A stretch of DNA of 40,121 bases, from the NCBI GenBank assembly GCA_946616285.1, contig CAMOIT010000006.1, positions 1 to 40,121 on the forward strand, given 5' to 3'. This DNA comes from an uncultured Bacteroidales bacterium (GTDB lineage Bacteria; Bacteroidota; Bacteroidia; Bacteroidales; UBA932). Positions 17,409-23,334 of this stretch are shown here, piece by piece (position 1 is the first letter of the stretch; each line of letters opens with the position of its first letter). Below the pieces are notes generated by a model. The model was not told where the DNA came from, did no database searches, and saw only the letters and a list, made by a program, of their open reading frames with translations. A program made the translations under genes and the position numbers.

Positions 17409-17428
17409 TTTTCGGCCTATTCACCAAA
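17397..17428 (-). promoter_or_regulatory. Bacteroidota-type promoter of the acyltransferase/GT2/receptor operon
   Basis: On the minus strand TTTG (17428-17425), 20 bases, TAACTTTG (17404-17397), an exact match to the -33/-7 consensus. The -33 element lies in the last codons of folK. The -7 box ends 29 bases before the ATG at 17367. Confidence 0.72.
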
Positions 17429-17908
17429 AACAGAGACAGGAAGGGCTTCGCGGATGGAAGAACGGAGGATTTCAAGAAGAGGGATACGGGCGAAATCGCG
17501 TTCAGCTATGCGGGGATGAGGAATAGTCAGATCTTTATTATTAATGGTGAAAGTACCGTAGACAAGTATGTCTATATCGATTATCCTGTCGTGGTATATC
17601 CTGTTGCCGCTTTCGTCGTAAATCGGCTCCGACAGGTCCCGGCCCATGGCTTTTTCTATTTCCTTGACCTTTCTAAGAATATCCATTGCAGCCTCTTCAG
17701 GAGTGCCTGCGCGGGGCGGCCTGTACATTACGCACATGTTAAGGAAAGGCTGCCCCTCGAAGCCCCAGGCCGGGGTTTCCATTATGCGGGAAATTCTTTC
17801 CGGATGCATGCCGAAAGCATCGTCCAGAAGGTTGACCGCCCTGAGGAGGTTGATTTCACGCTCCCCGACGTTGGACCCGAGGCCCAGGTATACATCCACT
17901 CTTTCCAT
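17417..17908 (-). CDS. folK: 2-amino-4-hydroxy-6-hydroxymethyldihydropteridine pyrophosphokinase (HPPK)
   Basis: A 163-residue HPPK of folate synthesis, which moves pyrophosphate from ATP to 6-hydroxymethyl-dihydropterin in the cytoplasm. Family motifs are seen in order: YLGLGSNVGEREINLLRAV at the N-terminus, ETPAWGFEGQPFLNMC (pterin-side loop), the Mg-binding DRIIDIDILVYG, and the C-terminal IPHPRIAERDFARIPLLEI. Length is normal for the family. It lies after the DUF59 gene in the same direction, with a 138-base spacer filled by REP-like repeats, so co-transcription with the suf genes is uncertain. Other folate genes are not in view. Confidence 0.95.
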   Translation of the reverse strand: MERVDVYLGLGSNVGEREINLLRAVNLLDDAFGMHPERISRIMETPAWGFEGQPFLNMCVMYRPPRAGTPEEAAMDILRKVKEIEKAMGRDLSEPIYDESGNRIYHDRIIDIDILVYGTFTINNKDLTIPHPRIAERDFARIPLLEILRSSIREALPVSVFGE

Positions 17909-17920
17909 AACAATAATGCC

Positions 17921-18046
17921 TGAGATTCTCTCGCTTCGCTCGGAATGACATTAATTTGTCATACGCTCGAAATGACATTAATTTGTCATACGCTCGGGAT
18001 GACATTAATTTGTCATACCGAGGGCCGAAGGGCCGAGTGTATCTCA
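17921..18046. repeat. Compound REP-like element with three 27-bp tandem copies (copy 2)
   Basis: The left end TGAGATTCTCTCGCTTCGCTCGGAATGACA and the right end TGTCATACCGAGGGCCGAAGGGCCGAGTGTATCTCA are long imperfect inverted repeats (TGAGAT...ATCTCA at the extremes). Between them the 27-base unit CGCTCG(G/A)(A/G)ATGACATTAATTTGTCATA is tandemly repeated three times (17937-17963, 17964-17990, 17991-18017). It fills the whole space between the DUF59 stop and the folK start. Confidence 0.85.
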
Positions 18047-18427
18047 TTATTCGTTTAGCTTCCCGTAGTCGTCTTCGTCATAGTCCAGGCCAAGCTCCAC
18101 GCGGGCTTCTTCGGACAGCATGCTGCGGTCCCATACCGGGTCGAAGGTAAGTTCGATGGTGCACTTGGCAACGCCAGGCACTCCTTCCACGTTTTGCTGC
18201 ACTTCGGCAAGGACCTGGTCGGCCATTGGGCAGTTGGGCGCTGTAAAAGTCATGAGTATGGAAACTTCCTGCGCCTTGTTTATGGTGAGCTCATAGATTA
18301 GCCCGAGGTCGTAGATATTCACCGGAATCTCCGGATCGTACACCTCTTTAAGGGCCGATATAACCGCTGTGTACAAAGGCTGCAAAGCCTTCACGTCCTC
18401 TGCTGTAAGTACTTCTTTATCTATCAT
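18047..18427 (-). CDS. DUF59 / MIP18-family iron-sulfur assembly protein (SufT-like)
   Basis: A 126-residue cytoplasmic protein. The family core is clear: LKEVYDPEIPVNIYDLGLIYEL, MTFTAPNCPMADQVLAEVQ with the conserved Cys, and the C-terminal ELTFDPVWDRSMLSEEARVE. Proteins of this family take part in iron-sulfur cluster maturation and delivery, and are found with suf genes. Here it follows sufS-sufE in the same direction, supporting that role. The stop codon lies directly next to a REP-like element, and another such element separates it from sufE. Alternative names in the family (SufT, PaaD-like) cannot be separated by sequence alone, but the context favours iron-sulfur assembly. Confidence 0.92.
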   Translation of the reverse strand: MIDKEVLTAEDVKALQPLYTAVISALKEVYDPEIPVNIYDLGLIYELTINKAQEVSILMTFTAPNCPMADQVLAEVQQNVEGVPGVAKCTIELTFDPVWDRSMLSEEARVELGLDYDEDDYGKLNE

Positions 18428-18440
18428 ATACTCTATTTAT

Positions 18441-18500
18441 GAGATACCCGATCAAGTCGGGTATGACGTTTCGTCATTGCCGGCTTTGACCGGCAATCTC
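18441..18500. repeat. Head-to-head pair of REP-like hairpins (copy 3), reaching into sufE
   Basis: GAGATACCCGATCAAGTCGGGTATGACG, then TTT, then CGTCATTGCCGGCTTTGACCGGCAATCTC. Each half is a hairpin (ACCCGA/TCGGGT and TGCCGG/CCGGCA), and the two halves face each other with shared GAGAT and ATGACG ends. The right half (18472-18500) contains the last codons and stop of sufE. It may also act as the sufE terminator. Confidence 0.82.
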
Positions 18501-18887
18501 CTTCATTCTTTCAATCATAGAAACCAGACCGTTGGCGCGGGTGGGGGAAAGGTTCTCCTTTAGGCCTATCTGTTCCACGAAGCCGAAGTCATCGGTAGCG
18601 ATTTCTTCGGCCGTGCGGCCCGAATAAACGCTGATAAGGAGCGATATTATGCCCTTGGTTATGATGGCGTCGCTGTCGGCGGTGAAATAAAGCCTGCCGT
18701 CTTTCCTTTCCGTATCAAGCCAAACACGTGACTGACAGCCTTTTATGAGGCGGTCTTCAGTCTTCTTTTCATCCGGTAGAGCATCCAGTGACTTGCCCAG
18801 TTCAATGAGGTATTCGTACTTATCCAGCCACTCGTCGTACATGGAGAAATCCTCTATTATCTCCTGCTTCTTTTCTTCCAGTGTCAT
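18474..18887 (-). CDS. sufE: SufE cysteine desulfuration protein
   Basis: A 137-residue SufE. The sulfur-accepting Cys51 lies in the family motif IKGCQSRVWL, and GIISLLISVYSGRTAEEIA and ENLSPTRANGLVSMIERMKEIA fit the C-terminal half. SufE takes persulfide sulfur from SufS and passes it to the SufBCD scaffold. The start overlaps the sufS stop by four bases (ATGA), so translation is coupled. The last eight codons and the stop (EIAGQSRQ) are read from a REP-like palindromic element, so the natural C-terminus has apparently been replaced or trimmed by the repeat. The core fold appears complete. Confidence 0.96.
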   Translation of the reverse strand: MTLEEKKQEIIEDFSMYDEWLDKYEYLIELGKSLDALPDEKKTEDRLIKGCQSRVWLDTERKDGRLYFTADSDAIITKGIISLLISVYSGRTAEEIATDDFGFVEQIGLKENLSPTRANGLVSMIERMKEIAGQSRQ

Positions 18888-20104
18888 ATCAGCATGTCTA
18901 TTGCCCTGTTAAGGCTCTTTATGAAATATTCGGCTTCTTCGAGAGTATTGTATGGCGCGAAGGAGGCCCTTAAGAGGCCTGTTACGCCAAGGCGGTCCAT
19001 AAGAGGCTCGGCACACATCTGGCCGGAGCGTAAAGCAATGCCCATCTTATCCATTATAAGAGCAAGGTCCTCGTGATGAGCACCTTCAACAGCAACTGAG
19101 AAGAGAGGAATCTTACTTGCACGGTCTCTGCCGAAAAGATGTATCCTGGGATTTTCAGTGAGAGCCGAATATACGTAATTCAGGATGCTCTCCTGTTCCT
19201 TAAGTACCTGATTATCAGCCAAGCAGGCCTTTGCAAAGTCTATGGCGGGAACAAGTGTGGGCTGGGAATTGAAATTCTGGGTGCCGGCCTCGAATTTGCC
19301 GGGAGCCTTGGCGTAGGTAGTTCCGCTGAAACTGACGGATTCAATCATCTCTCCCCCGCCCATGTACGGAGGCAACTTGTCCAGCCACTCCTTTTTGCCA
19401 TAAAGCACACCGGTTCCGGTGGCGGCATAAAGCTTATGACCGGAGAAGGCGTAAAAGTCGCAGTCAAGTTCCTGGACATCCACTTTACAATGGACAACGC
19501 CCTGGGCACCGTCGACTAGCACGGGAACGCCATGATTATGGCTGATTCTAACGATTTCACGCACAGGGTTTACAAGGCCTAACACATTGGAAATGTGCGA
19601 TATAGCTACAATTTTAGTACGTTCAGAAATCAAATTTTCCAAACACTCGGCCTGCAGTACACCATTTTCGTCAATATCAAGGACTTTGATGACGGCATTT
19701 TTCCTTTGAGCCACCATCTGCCAGGGTACAATGTTGGAATGATGTTCGGCGACTGAGACTATAATCTCGTCTCCTTCTCCGATGAAAGCTTCGCCGAAAG
19801 AGAAAGCGGCAAGGTTGATTGACGCGGTTGCTCCAGAAGTGAATATTATCTCTTCCCTGCTTTCTGCGTTAAGGAAATCTGCAACTTTTGTCCGTGCGTC
19901 TTCGTACGCGTCGGTAGCCTTGGCGGCTAGGCTGTGCACCGCCCTATGGATATTGGCATTAGCACCAAGAGTAAGTTCTTTCCAGCAATCAACTACAGAA
20001 AGAGGCCTCTGGGCACTGGCGGCATTGTCCAGGTACACAAGAGGTTTTCCGTACACTTTAGTGTCCAGAACAGGAAACTGATCTCTGACCGACTTAATGC
20101 TCAT
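18884..20104 (-). CDS. sufS: SufS cysteine desulfurase
   Basis: A 406-residue PLP enzyme that removes sulfur from cysteine for iron-sulfur cluster assembly. The start chosen is MSIKSVRDQFPVLD; the track ORF adds 22 unlikely residues that read through the promoter region. Visible motifs: HHSNIVPWQM (His121/122), PLP lysine K224 in FSGHKLYAATGTGVLYG, and the catalytic loop Cys364 in LRSGQMCAEPLM. Many SufS proteins have RTGxHCA at that loop; here it is RSGQMCA. It overlaps sufE by four bases. SufBCD are not in the window. A TAAATTTG -7 box (20132-20125, minus) lies 20 bases upstream in a palindrome shared with ruvA. Confidence 0.96.
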   Translation of the reverse strand: MSIKSVRDQFPVLDTKVYGKPLVYLDNAASAQRPLSVVDCWKELTLGANANIHRAVHSLAAKATDAYEDARTKVADFLNAESREEIIFTSGATASINLAAFSFGEAFIGEGDEIIVSVAEHHSNIVPWQMVAQRKNAVIKVLDIDENGVLQAECLENLISERTKIVAISHISNVLGLVNPVREIVRISHNHGVPVLVDGAQGVVHCKVDVQELDCDFYAFSGHKLYAATGTGVLYGKKEWLDKLPPYMGGGEMIESVSFSGTTYAKAPGKFEAGTQNFNSQPTLVPAIDFAKACLADNQVLKEQESILNYVYSALTENPRIHLFGRDRASKIPLFSVAVEGAHHEDLALIMDKMGIALRSGQMCAEPLMDRLGVTGLLRASFAPYNTLEEAEYFIKSLNRAIDMLI

Positions 20105-20123
20105 TTCCGGGTTGGATAAGTGT

Positions 20124-20143
20124 GCAAATTTACATAAATTTGC
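20124..20143. promoter_or_regulatory. Perfect palindrome carrying divergent -7 boxes between sufS and ruvA
   Basis: GCAAATTTACATAAATTTGC is a perfect inverted repeat (9-bp arms around CA). Each arm is a TAAATTTG -7 element: the minus copy (20132-20125) serves sufS and the plus copy (20135-20142) serves ruvA. Upstream of the plus copy GTTG (20111-20114) gives a 20-base spacing to a near-consensus -33. The plus box ends four bases before the ruvA ATG. Confidence 0.5.
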
Positions 20144-20146
20144 GAT

Positions 20147-20734
20147 ATGATTGAATATATTAAAGGACAAATCGTAGAGCTGACCCCCACGGAGCTCATT
20201 CTGGACAATGCCGGTATCGGCTACAGCATACTTATCTCACTTCAAACCTACGAGGCCTTCCAGAACAGGAAGGACGCCACGGCGTACATTCACCACTACA
20301 TCAGGGAAGACGAAGAGCTCTACTACGGCTTCGCCACAAAGGACGAAAGGGAACTCTTCAGGCTTCTGATCGGTGTAAGCGGCATTGGTGTCGCTTCTGC
20401 TCGCATGATGCTGTCCACTCTAACATCGGAAGAGATCCGTCAGGCCATCCTTTCCGAGGATATCCACAGAATTAAAAGCGTGAAGGGAATCGGCCTCAAG
20501 AGCGCCCAGAGACTGGTCCTGGAACTCAAGGACAAGATTGTGAAAGGTGCCGGAACGGCCGACACTCCCCTATTCCAGTCCGACAATTCCGCCCTGGTGG
20601 ACGAGGCCACAACCGCCCTTGTAATGCTTGGATTCTCCAAGGCCAACATTTCCAAGGTCATGCCAGCCATCCTCAAAGACAATACTAACGCCAAGGTAGA
20701 GGACATAATAAAAGCCGCCCTGAAGCGGCTGTAA
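20147..20734 (+). CDS. ruvA: Holliday junction branch-migration protein RuvA
   Basis: A 195-residue RuvA, which binds four-way DNA junctions and loads the RuvB helicase. The N-terminal OB domain (MIEYIKGQIVELTPTELILD), the tandem helix-hairpin-helix region (LLIGVSGIGVASARMMLS and IKSVKGIGLKSAQRLVLELK), and the C-terminal RuvB-binding helix bundle (LVMLGFSKANISKVMPAIL) are all present. Length is normal. It is alone on the plus strand, divergent from sufS and convergent with mnmG. The -7 motif four bases before the ATG suggests a leaderless or nearly leaderless transcript. ruvB is not in the window. Confidence 0.97.
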   Translation: MIEYIKGQIVELTPTELILDNAGIGYSILISLQTYEAFQNRKDATAYIHHYIREDEELYYGFATKDERELFRLLIGVSGIGVASARMMLSTLTSEEIRQAILSEDIHRIKSVKGIGLKSAQRLVLELKDKIVKGAGTADTPLFQSDNSALVDEATTALVMLGFSKANISKVMPAILKDNTNAKVEDIIKAALKRL

Positions 20735-20750
20735 TGTTCCACGTGGAACG
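20735..20750. promoter_or_regulatory. parS-like ParB-binding site 1 (between ruvA and mnmG)
   Basis: TGTTCCACGTGGAACG holds the perfect 14-bp palindrome GTTCCACGTGGAAC, matching the bacterial chromosomal parS consensus TGTTNCACGTGNAACA at all but the last base. It sits in the short space between the convergent ruvA and mnmG genes. Confidence 0.82.
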
Positions 20751-20751
20751 T

Positions 20752-22614
20752 TTATCGTCCAAAATAGACCAGCAGCACGGAAATATCCGCAGGAGACACT
20801 CCTGAAATTCTTGAAGCCTGAGCGATGGTCTCGGGCTTATATCTTTTAAGCTTCTGTCTGCACTCTATTGTGAGGCCGTTGAGCGAGTCAAAATCGAAAT
20901 CTGCGGGGATACGGATATACTCAAGCCTCTCATTCTTCTGTGCCTGTAGTTTTTCTCTCTCTATATATCCTGCATACTTGATAGCAACTTCAACAGAAGT
21001 AATGGCATCGGAAGAGAATGCCGTTCCACGTGGAACAATTTTTAAAATTTCGGACAACGATATCTCGGGACGCGAAACAAGTTCAGATAAGTGCTTAGAC
21101 TCAGTTAAAGAAGTAGAGCCAACAGACTCAAGATAATCATTTACGACATCTGCACGCATCTTTTGTCTTTCGCAAAGGCGTGATAATTCCTCAACTTCTT
21201 CCTGCTTTTTCATCATGGCAGAATAGCGTTCTTCAGAAGCAAGACCAATTTCGTGGGACAGTCCGGTAAGCCTGAAATCAGCGTTGTCCTGGCGAAGCAG
21301 GATACGATATTCGGCCCTGGAAGTGAACATACGGTAAGGCTCGTCTACACCTTTATTAATAAGGTCGTCAATTAGCACACCAATGTAAGCTTGGTCTCGC
21401 CTAAGGACTAGTGACTCCTTCTCATTAATCCACTGATGAGCATTAATTCCGGCTACAATCCCCTGTGCTGCGGCCTCTTCGTAACCGGTTGTACCATTAA
21501 CCTGACCAGCCATAAACAGGTTTTCTACTATCTTGGAGCGGAGGGAATAATGAAGATACTGAGGGTCGAAATAGTCATATTCAACAGCATAAGCAGGCTT
21601 GAAAACAACAGCATCTTCAAGCCCTTCTATGGCATGCAGGGCCTCCAGTTGGACTTCCAAAGGGAGAGAAGAAGAAAAACCCTGAAGATAATACTCAGGA
21701 GATGTTCTCCCCTCGGGCTCCAGGAAAAGCTGATGAGAATCTTTATCGGCAAAAGTCCTAAGCTTATCTTCGATACTGGGACAATACCTCGGGCCTTTAC
21801 CATGAATCATGCCGGTGAAGAGAGGAGAACGGTCAAAACCAGTACGCAGAATATCATGAACTCTCTCATTGGTATGAAGAAGATAGCAATTCATCTGCTC
21901 TCCCCCGCCCTGAACTGCTGATGGAACATTCAGGAAAGAAAACCTCTCCGGGTTCGCATCGCCTTCCTGCTTTTGAAGCTTTGAAGTATCAACAGATCGG
22001 AAATCAATTCTTGGAGGTGTGCCTGTCTTCATACGGGCTGTAGGAATTCCCATAGAAGCCAGCTGATCGGAGATACCATAAGATGCCTTCTCCCCTATTC
22101 GTCCTCCTTCGAAAGAATGCTGACCGATAAACATACGACCGTTAAGGAAGGTGCCGGCGGTCAAAATAAAGGCTTTAGAATAAAAAATTGCACCTGTAAT
22201 TGTACAGACAGCCGCAATTTTTGAATTCTCAAAGAGAAAATTTGCTGCAAAATCAGCGTAAATACTTAATTTAGAGTTACTTAAGAGCGTTTTGAGCCAT
22301 GTTTGGGAAAAGAGCTGTTTATCGCACTGGGCACGGGGGCTCCACATAGCAGGGCCCTTTGAACGGTTGAGCATCCTGAACTGCAGAGTAGCCGCATCAG
22401 TAACGAGTCCAGAATAACCTCCAAGAGCATCTATCTCCCTGACAATCTGGCCTTTAGCGATACCGCCGACTGCTGGATTGCAACTCATCTTAGCAAGACC
22501 GGTTAAATCAGGTGTAAGCAAAAGAACCGATGAGCCCATGTTTGCGGCCGCCATGGCAGCTTCGCATCCGGCATGCCCCCCCCCTATAACTATGACATCA
22601 AAGTGGTTGTTCAT
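20752..22614 (-). CDS. mnmG: tRNA uridine-5-carboxymethylaminomethyl modification enzyme MnmG (GidA)
   Basis: A 620-residue FAD enzyme that, with MnmE, modifies the wobble uridine of several tRNAs. The N-terminal FAD site is [21 protein letters not shown], followed by the conserved [23 protein letters not shown] and KTGTPPRID. The second dinucleotide/FAD region has [20 protein letters not shown], and the C-terminal MnmE-interacting part ends near [19 protein letters not shown]. Length is normal. It overlaps ybeY by four bases. A parS-like site is embedded in its coding sequence (codons reading VPRGT), and a second site lies just after its stop. Confidence 0.97.
   Translation of the reverse strand: MNNHFDVIVIGGGHAGCEAAMAAANMGSSVLLLTPDLTGLAKMSCNPAVGGIAKGQIVREIDALGGYSGLVTDAATLQFRMLNRSKGPAMWSPRAQCDKQLFSQTWLKTLLSNSKLSIYADFAANFLFENSKIAAVCTITGAIFYSKAFILTAGTFLNGRMFIGQHSFEGGRIGEKASYGISDQLASMGIPTARMKTGTPPRIDFRSVDTSKLQKQEGDANPERFSFLNVPSAVQGGGEQMNCYLLHTNERVHDILRTGFDRSPLFTGMIHGKGPRYCPSIEDKLRTFADKDSHQLFLEPEGRTSPEYYLQGFSSSLPLEVQLEALHAIEGLEDAVVFKPAYAVEYDYFDPQYLHYSLRSKIVENLFMAGQVNGTTGYEEAAAQGIVAGINAHQWINEKESLVLRRDQAYIGVLIDDLINKGVDEPYRMFTSRAEYRILLRQDNADFRLTGLSHEIGLASEERYSAMMKKQEEVEELSRLCERQKMRADVVNDYLESVGSTSLTESKHLSELVSRPEISLSEILKIVPRGTAFSSDAITSVEVAIKYAGYIEREKLQAQKNERLEYIRIPADFDFDSLNGLTIECRQKLKRYKPETIAQASRISGVSPADISVLLVYFGR
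21022..21037. promoter_or_regulatory. parS-like ParB-binding site 2 (inside mnmG)
   Basis: CGTTCCACGTGGAACA contains the same perfect palindrome GTTCCACGTGGAAC as site 1, 287 bases away. It encodes part of IVPRGTA in MnmG. Confidence 0.82.
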
Positions 22615-23030
22615 ACTTTGTCCCGGAGAGAAAGGTAATAATTCTCCTTGGAGCGCATCACAGCTATATCTTCATCACTATGGTCATCGTATCCGATAAG
22701 GTGAAGCAAGCCATGGACTATTACCCGGTTAAGCTCATCTGCAAACTCTGTCCCGTAGAAAGAAGCGTTCTCGCGTACCGAATCGATACTGATGAAAAGA
22801 TCGCCCGAAAGGGTGTCCCCTTCACAGTAATCGAATGTGATAATGTCAGTATAATAATCGTGCTGGAGATATTTTATATTGACATCCAAAATATAATTGT
22901 CGGAACAGAATATGACAGAGATGTCCCCGAGGCGCTTTGCTTCGCTCCCGGCAACGAATTTAAGCCAGCGCGAAGTAAGGCGCTTTTCCTTGAAAGGAAA
23001 AACGATATCTTCAGTAAAAAAAGAGACCAT
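22611..23030 (-). CDS. ybeY: Endoribonuclease YbeY (rRNA maturation factor)
   Basis: A 139-residue YbeY using the start [13 protein letters not shown]; the track ORF begins 21 codons earlier inside the STAS gene. YbeY is a metal-dependent RNase for 16S rRNA maturation and ribosome quality control. The metal motif is [12 protein letters not shown] (His106, His110). The canonical spacing HxxxHxxxxxH would put the third ligand at residue 116, which is Asp, with His at 117. The upstream [11 protein letters not shown] and [14 protein letters not shown] stretches fit the family. It starts one base after the STAS stop and overlaps mnmG by four bases, so it is part of a tight operon. Confidence 0.94.
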   Translation of the reverse strand: MVSFFTEDIVFPFKEKRLTSRWLKFVAGSEAKRLGDISVIFCSDNYILDVNIKYLQHDYYTDIITFDYCEGDTLSGDLFISIDSVRENASFYGTEFADELNRVIVHGLLHLIGYDDHSDEDIAVMRSKENYYLSLRDKV

Positions 23031-23031
23031 T

Positions 23032-23334
23032 TTATTCGAACTCGAAAATTGAAATGAAGCCGGTGAGTTCCAGAACATCGTGGACCATTTCATTCACATT
23101 CTTCAGAACAACGCGGGAGCCCGATGCCTTTGCCTTTTTAAGAATGGCGAGGAAAAGGCGAAGACCGCTGGAAGCAATGTAGTCCATCTTCGTGCAGTCA
23201 ATCACAATATCTTTTCCGGCACTTTCCATAAGGGGCTGCAGGTCTTTTTCGGCTGCAGGAGCCGCGGCGGTGTCCAGATCTCCGCAAAGGGTCGCAACAA
23301 TCTTACCGTCGATTTCCTGAATTGAAGTTGTCAT
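23032..23334 (-). CDS. STAS-domain anti-sigma factor antagonist (SpoIIAA/RsbV type)
   Basis: A 100-residue single STAS domain. The phosphorylatable serine lies in the expected motif CTKMDYIASSGLRLFLAIL (Ser55/56), and the N-terminal strand pattern IDGKIVATLCGDLDTAAAP fits RsbV/SpoIIAA. Such proteins are switched by phosphorylation: the free form binds the ATPase partner. The partner is almost certainly the RsbW-like domain fused to the phosphatase in the overlapping upstream gene (4-base overlap). What is released when STAS binds is not evident; no SigB-like sigma factor is nearby. Confidence 0.93.
   Translation of the reverse strand: MTTSIQEIDGKIVATLCGDLDTAAAPAAEKDLQPLMESAGKDIVIDCTKMDYIASSGLRLFLAILKKAKASGSRVVLKNVNEMVHDVLELTGFISIFEFE

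Noticed and set aside
17937-18017. Short tandem repeats resembling a CRISPR array
   Set aside because: The three 27-bp units are directly adjacent with no unique spacers, and no cas gene is near; they belong to a REP-like element.
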